Assembly: GCF_014648075.1 (NCBI RefSeq)
Contig: NZ_BMQK01000016.1
Location: 105,146-169,145 of the forward strand
From: Streptomyces ruber
Lineage (GTDB): Bacteria; Actinomycetota; Actinomycetes; Streptomycetales; Streptomycetaceae
Reading direction: 5' to 3'
DNA length: 64,000 nucleotides
The notes beneath the pieces are model-generated. The model searched no databases. It saw nothing but the letters and a program-made list of their open reading frames with translations, and was not told the origin of the DNA. Both the position numbers and the translations under genes were made by a program. Shown here one piece after another: positions 1 to 7,020 of the stretch. Numbering within the stretch: the first letter of the stretch is position 1; each line of letters begins with the position of its first letter.

Positions 1-813
1 GACGACGAGCCCCGCGCCGGCCGCGGCGCGCACCAGTTCGTCGGCGGCCCGGTCCTCGGTCACGGTCTCCGCCACCGTGATCCGCGGCCATTTCTCCCGC
101 CAGGGGTGCAGTGCCGCGACCACGGCGCGCGCGTGCTCCGCGAGCGGCTCCGCGCCCGCGCCCGGCGGCGCGCCCGTCCGGTCCGCTCCGTCGCCGCCGA
201 AGGCATGGACCACCCGCAGCGGGGCGCCGCGCAGGTGCGCCGCCTCGAAGGCGAAACCGACCAGCTCGTCGGGGGGTACGTGCTCGTCACCGGCGGCGCC
301 GACGTCGAGACCGAGCACCACGTCGCGGTACGGCACCTCCGGGATCTCCTCCGGGGAGACCCCGTCGACGACCGGCAGGTGCTCGGACGCGGCACCCACA
401 CCCGCGCGGACGATCACCACGGGGCGCGGCGACCGGGCCACGACCCGCTGGGACACCGAGCCGACGAGGAACCCGGCGGCGGCGCTGAGCCCCCGGGAGC
501 CGAGCACCACCGCTTCGGCCCCGTCGGCCACCGACAGCAGGACGGTGACCGGGTCCTCGGCGACCAGCCGCTCCTCGACCTCGAGGCCCGGGTGCGCGGT
601 GCGCACGCCGGCGGCCGTCCGGGCGAGGGCGCGCTCGGCCCAGTCCTGCGGCGACACACCGGCGGACCCGGGCACCGACGGGTGCGGGCGCCACTGCCAG
701 GCGTGCACGAGGAGGAGCGGGCTGCCGCGGCGGACCGCCTCGCGGGCCGCCCAGTGCGCGGCCGCGAGGCTCTCGGGAGATCCGTCGATTCCCGCGGCGA
801 CGTGTCGCACCAT
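1..813 (-). CDS. Universal stress protein, two tandem USP domains (C-terminus cut by window edge)
   Basis: The reading frame stays open from an ATG at 813 to the window edge (271 codons). A strong ribosome-binding site (GGAGGTG) sits a few bases upstream. The first USP domain (about residues 1-145) carries the ATP-binding pattern G-x2-G-x9-G-S at residues 105-119. A second, similar domain begins near residue 160, so this is a tandem USP protein acting in the cytoplasm, probably in stress or low-oxygen adaptation. It is divergent from the cyclic-nucleotide-binding gene at 1051. The last residues lie outside the window. Confidence 0.9.
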   Translation of the reverse strand, partial: MVRHVAAGIDGSPESLAAAHWAAREAVRRGSPLLLVHAWQWRPHPSVPGSAGVSPQDWAERALARTAAGVRTAHPGLEVEERLVAEDPVTVLLSVADGAEAVVLGSRGLSAAAGFLVGSVSQRVVARSPRPVVIVRAGVGAASEHLPVVDGVSPEEIPEVPYRDVVLGLDVGAAGDEHVPPDELVGFAFEAAHLRGAPLRVVHAFGGDGADRTGAPPGAGAEPLAEHARAVVAALHPWREKWPRITVAETVTEDRAADELVRAAAGAGLVV

Positions 814-1050
814 GATCCACACCTCCTGCGGCCGCACCCGGCCCGGTCCTCGGCCCCTGCTCCGAGCCTGGTGGGAGCGCGGGTTCCGGGCAAGTGCGGG
901 CCGGCCCCGGCGGTCCTTTCCGGCCTCGGCCGCGGCCCACGGTGACGCGCCGGGCGCGGGCACGCATCCGTCCTGCCGACTTATGGCGGCGACGGTGCCG
1001 GAGAGCGACGCTGGAGGTGGCAGCTTCGTACGCGCCCGGGAGGCACCGCC

Positions 1051-1515
1051 ATGAACGCTCCGTCAGCCGGTCCGATGCTCCGCGCGCTCCCCGCCGCTCA
1101 CCGGCAGCGGCTGATGCGCATCGCCGACGAGGTGTCGTTCCCGCAGGGCGCCCGGCTCTTCGAGGAGGACAGGACCGCCGACCGGTTCTGGGTGATCCGC
1201 ACCGGGACCGTCGACCTCGACATGCGGGTGCCGGGGCGGCGCGCGGCCGTGATCGAGACCCTGGGGATGAACGAACTCGTCGGCTGGTCCTGGCTCTTCG
1301 CCCCGCACACCTGGCACCTGGGCGCCGAGGCGACGAGCCCCGTACGGGCGTACGAGTTCGACGCCGCGAGGGCACGGGAGCTGTGCCGGGAGGATCCCGT
1401 GTTCGGGCTGGCGGTCGCCGAGTGGATCGGCGGCATCCTCGCCCACCGGCTGCGGGCGGCCCGCAGCCGGCTGCTCGACCTGTACGCCCCGCACGGCGGC
1501 GTCGGCTTCCTCTGA
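1051..1515 (+). CDS. Crp/Fnr-like cyclic nucleotide-binding domain protein without DNA-binding domain
   Basis: This 154-residue protein is essentially one cNMP-binding beta-barrel (about residues 15-125) with a short helical tail. There is no C-terminal winged helix, so it is unlikely to bind DNA itself. The internal motif ELVGWSWLF resembles the small Crp-like proteins found next to universal stress genes in actinobacteria. The ATG follows a good ribosome-binding site (GGGAGGC). The divergent neighbour is a tandem universal stress protein, which suggests a shared redox or energy-stress role; that is inference. The ligand cannot be read from the sequence. Confidence 0.85.
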   Translation: MNAPSAGPMLRALPAAHRQRLMRIADEVSFPQGARLFEEDRTADRFWVIRTGTVDLDMRVPGRRAAVIETLGMNELVGWSWLFAPHTWHLGAEATSPVRAYEFDAARARELCREDPVFGLAVAEWIGGILAHRLRAARSRLLDLYAPHGGVGFL

Positions 1516-1561
1516 CCCCGGGCCGCGGACGGGGATCGCGCCAGGGCGGTGCCGGGCGCGG

Positions 1562-2239
1562 TCATCCCTTTCCCGCCAGCCTCCCGACCAGATGGGTCCA
1601 GCCGTCCTCCAGCCGCTCCAGCGTCATGCCCCGCCGGGCCACCAGATGGTCGACGAGGCTGACGTCCAGGTATCCCAGCAGGGTCTGGGCGAGGAGTTCG
1701 ACGTCGCCCGGCGCCTCGGCCCGGCGCAGCAGCATGCAGAGGTGGCTCAGCCGCAGGAGCCCCGCCGGGCTGGTGTGCCGGCGGGAGGCGTCGGCATGGG
1801 CGGCCAGGTAGAGGTCGCGGTGGGCGTGGTCGTGCCGGATGACGGCCGCGCCGAACGCCCGCAGCCGCTCGACCGGCGGCGCGTCCGGCCCGAGCGGCGG
1901 CGGGCCGGTGAGGAAGGCCGCCTGGAGCTCCCGCTCGTGGTGGTCGAGCAGGGCGATCAGCAGCCCGGTGCGGTCGCCGAACCGCCGGAAGACGGTGCCC
2001 TTGCCGACCTGGGCGGCGTTCGCCACCGCCTCCATGGTCAGCCTGGCCGCCCCGCCCTCGTCCGCCAGCCGGGCGGCGACCTCCAGCAGACGGGTGCGGT
2101 TGCGCGCCGCGTCCGCGCGCAGCCGGGGCGGTTCGCCGGGGGCAGGGACGACCTCCGGCAGGGCGTTGAGCTTCTTCAGGTCGTCCAGGAGGTCGTCGTG
2201 TCCCTCGGGCACGGGGAAGGGCGGCAGCGGCTCGGTCAT
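1562..2239 (-). CDS. TetR/AcrR family transcriptional repressor
   Basis: The 225-residue product has a TetR-type helix-turn-helix near residues 40-85, including the pattern TMEAVANAAQVGKGTVFRRF, and a variable C-terminal ligand-binding domain. I place the start at the ATG at 2239 (MTEPLPPF); an upstream in-frame extension to 2356 runs through the operator region and has no TetR similarity. The gene is divergent from a flavin reductase at 2434. Three near-identical palindromes lie between them, so it probably represses both itself and the reductase. The inducer is unknown, perhaps a quinone or other electrophile. Confidence 0.9.
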   Translation of the reverse strand: MTEPLPPFPVPEGHDDLLDDLKKLNALPEVVPAPGEPPRLRADAARNRTRLLEVAARLADEGGAARLTMEAVANAAQVGKGTVFRRFGDRTGLLIALLDHHERELQAAFLTGPPPLGPDAPPVERLRAFGAAVIRHDHAHRDLYLAAHADASRRHTSPAGLLRLSHLCMLLRRAEAPGDVELLAQTLLGYLDVSLVDHLVARRGMTLERLEDGWTHLVGRLAGKG

Positions 2240-2271
2240 GGGTCGAGCGTAGCGCTCATCACACAGACAAG

Positions 2272-2377
2272 CGGACCACGGTCCGGATAGACTCGGAGGG
2301 CAACCGGACCCTGGTCCGGATAGCGGGTGGACCCTCACCCCGAAGAAGTGGTACAACTTTCAACGGACCTCGGTCCG
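2272..2377. promoter_or_regulatory. Three CGGACC-N2-GGTCCG palindromic operators between tetR and the flavin reductase
   Basis: The divergent intergenic region contains three palindromes of the same form at 2272-2285, 2305-2318 and 2364-2377. Both arms are exact in all three; only the two central bases differ (AC, CT, TC). The third site is 57 bp upstream of the reductase ATG and the first is 33 bp upstream of the tetR ATG, as expected for an autoregulated TetR repressor controlling a divergent gene. Confidence 0.85.
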
Positions 2378-2433
2378 CTTGGCTTTCCCCACCGTCCTCA
2401 GCCCAGGACGACCGTTTTCTGAGGAGACAGCTC

Positions 2434-2994
2434 ATGTCCGTACGCATTCTCGCGCTCGTCGGCAGCCTGCGCGCCGGTTCGCACAACCGCCAGCTCGCCG
2501 AGGCCGCCGTCAAGCACGCCCCCGAGGGCGTCACGATCGAGCTGTTCGAGGGCCTCGCCGACGTGCCCTTCTACAACGAGGACATCGACGTCGAGGGCGG
2601 CGTCCCCGCCGCCGCGGCCCGCCTGCGCGAGGCCGCCGGCTCGGCCGACGCCTTCCTGCTCTTCTCCCCCGAGTACAACGGCTCCATCCCGGCCGTCCTG
2701 AAGAACGCCATCGACTGGCTGTCCCGCCCGTACGGCGCCGGCGCCTTCACCGGCAAGCCGGCCGCCGTCGTCGGCACCGCCTTCGGCCAGTACGGCGGCG
2801 TGTGGGCGCAGGACGAGACCCGCAAGGCCGTGGGCATCGCGGGCGCCTCCGTCCTGCAGGACGCCAAGCTGTCCATCCCCGAGTCCGTGGTCCGCTTCGC
2901 CGAGACCCACCCGGGCGACGACACCGAGGTCGTCGAGGGCCTGACCAAGGTCGTCGAGGCGCTCGCCCACGCGGGCTCGGCCGCCGCCGCCTGA
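2434..2994 (+). CDS. NADPH-dependent FMN reductase family protein
   Basis: The 186-residue flavodoxin-like protein has the FMN phosphate-binding loop GSLRAGSHNR near residues 10-19 and the family motif SPEYNGSIPAVLKNAIDW. Proteins of this type reduce quinones, azo dyes, chromate or free FMN with NAD(P)H in the cytoplasm. The start follows GAGGAGA. It is controlled as a single gene by the divergent TetR regulator through three operators and is closed by a strong terminator at 3015-3058. An inducible detoxification role is likely; the substrate cannot be deduced. Confidence 0.92.
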   Translation: MSVRILALVGSLRAGSHNRQLAEAAVKHAPEGVTIELFEGLADVPFYNEDIDVEGGVPAAAARLREAAGSADAFLLFSPEYNGSIPAVLKNAIDWLSRPYGAGAFTGKPAAVVGTAFGQYGGVWAQDETRKAVGIAGASVLQDAKLSIPESVVRFAETHPGDDTEVVEGLTKVVEALAHAGSAAAA

Positions 2995-3014
2995 CCGGGC
3001 ACCCGGTAGCACGC

Positions 3015-3058
3015 GAACGGTGCCGGGCGGGGCAGTACGCCCCCGCCCGGCACCGTTC
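3015..3058 (+). terminator. Strong hairpin terminator after the flavin reductase gene
   Basis: An 18-bp inverted repeat (GAACGGTGCCGGGCGGGG and its complement) encloses an 8-nt loop 20 bp downstream of the reductase stop codon. No long T-run follows, which is usual in Streptomyces. Confidence 0.85.
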
Positions 3059-3158
3059 TCGCGTTCTCGCACGGTCCGGCGCGTACGCACATAATGACCG
3101 CGTGGACGCGAACGCGTCCGGAGCCCCGTCCGTCTCCGCCCTCCGGAAGGGGAGCGAC

Positions 3159-4145
3159 GTGAGCGACCTGCACCACGGTCACCGGCACCCCCGTCTCCAC
3201 TCCCACACCGCGGCCGACAAGGTCGACGCCGCCCTGGAGTCCTCCGCGCGCGGTATGCGGGCGCTGTGGGTCTCGCTGGCCGTGCTCGGCGCGACGGCCG
3301 TGGCGCAGGCGGCCGTGGCCGTGGCCTCGGGGTCGGTCGCACTGCTGGGCGACACCGTGCACAACGCGGCCGACGCGCTCACCGCCGTGCCGCTGGCCGT
3401 CGCCTTCGTGCTCGGCCGCCGCGCGGCGACGCGCCGGTTCACGTACGGCTACGGCAGGGCCGAGGACCTGGCGGGCCTCGTCGTCGTGCTGACGATCGCC
3501 GCCTCGGCGGCCTTCGCGGGCTGGACCGCGGTCACCCGGCTGCTCGATCCGCGGCCGGTGGACCATGTGCCCGTCGTCGCCGCGGCGGCGGTCGTCGGCT
3601 TCCTCGGCAACGAGTGGGTGGCCCGCCACCGCGTCCGCGTCGGCCGGGAGATCGGCTCCGCCGCGCTCGTCGCCGACGGACTGCACGCACGCACGGACGC
3701 CCTCACCTCACTGGCGGTCCTGGCGGGCGCGGGCGGCGCCGCCCTCGGCTGGGAGCTCGCCGACCCGCTGGTCGGGCTGGCGATCACGGCGGCGATCCTG
3801 CTGGTGCTGCGCGACGCCGCGCGCGAGGTGTTCGGGCGGGTCCTGGACGCCGTCGACCCGGCGCTGGTGGACCGGGCCGAGCAGGCGCTCGGCGAGGTGC
3901 CGGGCGTGTGCGGGGTGGGCGAGCTGCGGCTGCGCTGGATCGGGCACCGGCTGCGGGCCGAGGTGGCGGTCGTGGTGGACGGGGAGGCGAGCGTCCGTCG
4001 GGCGCACGGCGTCGCGGTCGCGGCCGAGCACGCCCTGCTGCACGCCGTCCCCGGGCTCACCGCGGCCCTGGTGCACGCGGACCCGGCGCCGGTACCGGGC
4101 GAGGCGGACCCCCATCTGCCCCTCGCCCACCACACGGCCGCCTGA
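3159..4145 (+). CDS. Cation diffusion facilitator (CDF) family transporter
   Basis: This 328-residue membrane protein belongs to the CDF family, which exports Zn2+, Fe2+, Co2+ or Mn2+ in exchange for protons. The N-terminus is histidine-rich (HHGHRHPRLHSH), as in many metal exporters. Two metal-site motifs of the HxxxD type are visible, HNAADALT in the second membrane helix and GLHARTDAL in the fifth, followed by a cytoplasmic C-terminal domain. I chose the GTG at 3159 because GGAAGGGGAG lies just upstream; another in-frame GTG exists at 3102 without a clear ribosome-binding site. Metal specificity is unknown. Confidence 0.92.
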   Translation: MSDLHHGHRHPRLHSHTAADKVDAALESSARGMRALWVSLAVLGATAVAQAAVAVASGSVALLGDTVHNAADALTAVPLAVAFVLGRRAATRRFTYGYGRAEDLAGLVVVLTIAASAAFAGWTAVTRLLDPRPVDHVPVVAAAAVVGFLGNEWVARHRVRVGREIGSAALVADGLHARTDALTSLAVLAGAGGAALGWELADPLVGLAITAAILLVLRDAAREVFGRVLDAVDPALVDRAEQALGEVPGVCGVGELRLRWIGHRLRAEVAVVVDGEASVRRAHGVAVAAEHALLHAVPGLTAALVHADPAPVPGEADPHLPLAHHTAA

Positions 4146-4186
4146 GCGGCACCTGAGCGACGGGCCTACCGGCGCCGCGACCGCCG

Positions 4187-4744
4187 TCAGGCGATCCCCA
4201 GCCCCTCCAGCACCACCGCGTTCGGCAGTTCCGCGAACGCCTTGCCCGGCACGAGCAGCTTCCCGCGCCGCCGGCCGCTGCCCACCAGCACGTACGGCAG
4301 GTCGACCACCGCCGAGTCGACCAGCAGGGGCCATCCGTCCGGCAGCCCGATCGGGGTGACGCCCCCGTACTCCATCCCGGTCTCCCCGGTCGCGGTGTCC
4401 ATCGAGGCGAACGACGCCTTGCGGGCGCCGAGCCGGCGCCGGACCACGCCGTTGACGTCGACGCGGGTCGTGGACAGGACGAGACACGCGGCGAGCGTGG
4501 TCTCCCCGCCCCGCTTGCCCGCGACGACCACGCAGTTCGCGGACTGTTCGAGCAGTTCCTGCCCGTAGTGCTGCACGAAGGTCGCGGTGTCCGCCCACTC
4601 GGGTTCGGTGTCCACGTACACGATCTGCTCGGCGGGAACGCTGCCGGTCCAGTCGCGCACGGCGGCGGCGACCGGGGCGGTGAGCTCGTCGAGGCAGTCG
4701 GGGGCGGGCGTCGCGTGCTCGAAGTGTCCGATGGGTGCGTGCAT
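4187..4744 (-). CDS. YbaK/EbsC-type aminoacyl-tRNA deacylase domain protein
   Basis: The 185-residue protein resembles the YbaK/prolyl-tRNA-editing fold, with the characteristic core ANCVVVAGKRGGETTLAAC and a late GGVTPIGLP segment. Members hydrolyse mischarged tRNA in trans. The ATG at 4744 (MHAPIG) is used; a GTG three codons earlier is possible. The gene is convergent with the CDF transporter and lies downstream of the acyltransferase gene at 4789-5583 on the same strand, separated by 44 bp. The tRNA or amino-acid specificity cannot be seen. Confidence 0.85.
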   Translation of the reverse strand: MHAPIGHFEHATPAPDCLDELTAPVAAAVRDWTGSVPAEQIVYVDTEPEWADTATFVQHYGQELLEQSANCVVVAGKRGGETTLAACLVLSTTRVDVNGVVRRRLGARKASFASMDTATGETGMEYGGVTPIGLPDGWPLLVDSAVVDLPYVLVGSGRRRGKLLVPGKAFAELPNAVVLEGLGIA

Positions 4745-4788
4745 GTGCCGCACGCTAACAGGACCGCACCGGACACCGGACCGGTGTC

Positions 4789-5583
4789 TCACTGCACGGG
4801 CGCCCCGCCGTCGTCCCGCGCCGCGAGCCCGCGCACGCCCTCCTCGTCCAGTTCGCCCAGCTCGTCCGGTACGGCCAGCGCCAGCAGTTGCTCGGACGTC
4901 ACCCCGTCCGGTACCGGCACCGGTGCGGGCGTCCGCAGGGGCGGCTGCCAGCCGGCCGCGGGGTCCCAGCTGCGGACCACGCGCGCGGGCGCCCCGGCCA
5001 CCACCGAGTGGTCGGGTACGACGCCGCGGACCACCGCGCCCGCGGCCACCACCACGTTCCGTCCGATCCGCGCCCCCGGCAGGATCACGGCACCCGTCCC
5101 GATCCAGCAGCCGGGACCTATGGACACCGGCTCCATCCGCGGCCACTGCTTGCCGATCGGCTGGTGCGGGTCGTCGTAGGAGTGGTTCGTGGAGGTGACG
5201 TAGACGTACGGCCCGACGTAGCAGTCGCTGCCGATGGTGACCGTCGTGTCGGCGATGACGTGGCTGCCGCGGCCGAGGACCACACCGTCGCCGATGCGCA
5301 GGATCGGGTCGGGGCCGAGGTCGAGGTCGGGCATCAGCCCCGCGGTCAGCGTGACCTGTTCGCCGATGACGCAGTGCGCGCCGAGGTGGATCCAGGGCTC
5401 CCCGAAGACCGTGCCGAGCGGGAAGGCCAGCCGGGTGCCGGCGCCCAGCGCGCCGAACCGGAACCGGCCCGGCCGGTCGGCGGTCACCGAACCCGTGCGC
5501 TGCACCCAGGCCCAGCCCGCGTGGACGGCCCGCTGGACGATGCGGCGCCGCCAGGACGAGAACGTGTTCTTGCGCTCGGGCAC
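4789..5583 (-). CDS. Left-handed beta-helix (hexapeptide repeat) acyltransferase
   Basis: The 264-residue protein has a run of hexapeptide repeats from about residue 60 to 215 (for example IGDGVVLGRGSHVIA and IGPGCWIGTGAVILPGARIG) and a loop with TNHSY that supplies the usual catalytic histidine of maltose O-acetyltransferase-like enzymes. The C-terminal 45 residues are an acidic extension. It probably transfers an acetyl or other acyl group from CoA to a sugar or similar acceptor. Nothing nearby identifies the acceptor. It is divergent from the gamma-carbonic anhydrase gene. Confidence 0.88.
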   Translation of the reverse strand: MPERKNTFSSWRRRIVQRAVHAGWAWVQRTGSVTADRPGRFRFGALGAGTRLAFPLGTVFGEPWIHLGAHCVIGEQVTLTAGLMPDLDLGPDPILRIGDGVVLGRGSHVIADTTVTIGSDCYVGPYVYVTSTNHSYDDPHQPIGKQWPRMEPVSIGPGCWIGTGAVILPGARIGRNVVVAAGAVVRGVVPDHSVVAGAPARVVRSWDPAAGWQPPLRTPAPVPVPDGVTSEQLLALAVPDELGELDEEGVRGLAARDDGGAPVQ

Positions 5584-5717
5584 CAGCTCACCGTACTGAC
5601 CACGGCTGCCGCCCGGACCGCCGTACCGCTGTGATCTTCACCCCACGGCCCCGCGGGGGACGGGGGCGGCCGCACGGCTTACGGTGCCCGTACCCCGACG
5701 ACACGAAGGAGCGGACG

Positions 5718-6248
5718 ATGACGCACGAGGCCCTGATCGCGGGTGTGGCCGGCAAGGAGCCGAAGGTGGACCGGCAGGCGTACACGGCACCGAGGTCCGT
5801 GGTGGTCGGCGAGGTGACGCTGCATCCGGGGGCGAGCGTCTGGTACGGCGCCGTGCTGCGCGCGGAGGCCGAGCCGATCGTCGTCGGCGCGAACAGCAAC
5901 GTGCAGGACAACTGCACCCTCCACACCGACCCGGGCTTCCCGGTCTCGATCGGCGAGGGCGTCTCGATCGGGCACAACGCGGTGGTGCACGGCGCCACCG
6001 TCGAGGACGGCTGCCTGGTCGGGATGGGTGCCACGGTGCTGAACGGCGCGGTGATCGGCGCCGGTTCGCTGGTCGCGGCGCAGGCGCTGGTGCCGCAGGG
6101 CATGCGGGTGCCGCCGGGTTCGCTGGTCGCGGGGGTGCCCGCGAAGGTCAGGCGGGAGCTGACGGCGGAGGAGCGCGAGGGCCTCGCCCTGAACGCGGCC
6201 CACTACGTGGAACTGGCCGGGACGCACCGCGAGGCGCACGAACGCTGA
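5718..6248 (+). CDS. Gamma-class carbonic anhydrase-like protein
   Basis: The 176-residue protein is a single left-handed beta-helix of the gamma-carbonic-anhydrase/YrdA family. The three zinc ligands are present: H69 in TLHTD and H86 and H91 in GHNAVVH. The ATG at 5718 follows GAAGGAG, so the longer upstream in-frame extension is not used. Such proteins hydrate CO2 or act as CoA-dependent acyl-binding proteins, and activity cannot be predicted from the sequence alone. The protein is expected to be a cytoplasmic trimer. Confidence 0.93.
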   Translation: MTHEALIAGVAGKEPKVDRQAYTAPRSVVVGEVTLHPGASVWYGAVLRAEAEPIVVGANSNVQDNCTLHTDPGFPVSIGEGVSIGHNAVVHGATVEDGCLVGMGATVLNGAVIGAGSLVAAQALVPQGMRVPPGSLVAGVPAKVRRELTAEEREGLALNAAHYVELAGTHREAHER

Positions 6249-6266
6249 CCGGCCCGGCGGCGGAGG

Positions 6267-6914
6267 CTACTCGGCGGCCGGGACCGGTTCGGCCGCCGCC
6301 GGCTTCTCGTCCTGCGCCTTCCTCGCCTTGCGCCGCACGATCAGCATCGAGGCCGCACCGAGCAGCACCGCCACCACCAGGCCGAGCCAGGAGAAGCGCT
6401 TGAGCCAGGACTCGGCGACGACACCGACGTAGTAGACGACCGCCGTGGTGCCGCCCGCCCACACGATGCCGCCGAGGACGTTGGCGATCAGGAACTTCCA
6501 GTACGGCATGCGCAGCACGCCCGCCAGCGGTCCGGCGAAGATGCGCAGCAGGGCCACGAACCGGCCGAAGAAGACGGCCCACATGCCCCACTTCCGGAAG
6601 GACCGCTCGGCGGTGGCGACATGGCCCTCGCTGAAGTGCCGGGGGAACCTGTCGCCGAGCCAGGCCAGCAGCGGGCGCCCGCCCTTGCGGCCGATGGCGT
6701 AGCCGATGGAGTCACCGATGATCGCGCCCGCGGTGGCGCACGCGCCGAGGACGACCGGGTCGATGTCACCGTGCTGCGAGGCCAGCAGGGCGGAGGAGAC
6801 CAGGATGATCTCGCCGGGCAGCGGGATGCCCAGACTCTCCACGCCGATGACCAGGCCCACCAGCGCGTAGATGCTCACCGCGGGCACCGTCTCGAGCCAT
6901 TCCTGGACGTGCAA
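6267..6914 (-). CDS. DedA family membrane protein
   Basis: The 215-residue integral membrane protein has the DedA (SNARE-associated/VTT) fold, with GIPLPGEIILVSSALLAS near the N-terminus and the family signature FFGRFVALLRIFAGPLAG in the middle. DedA proteins are polyprenyl-phosphate or phospholipid flippases needed for envelope homeostasis. I place the start at a TTG (6914) because AAAGGAG sits 8-9 bases upstream; longer in-frame versions would run through the upstream hairpin. The C-terminus is cytoplasmic and charged (RRKARKAQDEK). Confidence 0.88.
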   Translation of the reverse strand: MHVQEWLETVPAVSIYALVGLVIGVESLGIPLPGEIILVSSALLASQHGDIDPVVLGACATAGAIIGDSIGYAIGRKGGRPLLAWLGDRFPRHFSEGHVATAERSFRKWGMWAVFFGRFVALLRIFAGPLAGVLRMPYWKFLIANVLGGIVWAGGTTAVVYYVGVVAESWLKRFSWLGLVVAVLLGAASMLIVRRKARKAQDEKPAAAEPVPAAE

Positions 6915-6952
6915 CGCCGCCGCTCCTTTCGCGTTCACCGGGCCTGACGGCT

Positions 6953-6987
6953 CCCGGCGTGCGGCTCCCGGGGAGCCGCACGCCGGG
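6953..6987 (-). terminator. Terminator hairpin between the GH3 glycosidase and dedA
   Basis: A 17-bp perfect inverted repeat (CCCGGCGTGCGGCTCCC and its complement) with almost no loop follows the stop codon of the glycosidase gene on the minus strand and precedes dedA. Confidence 0.8.
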
Positions 6988-7020
6988 CAGCCTACCTCTT
7001 CGAGAAGACGCGTCCGCGGG

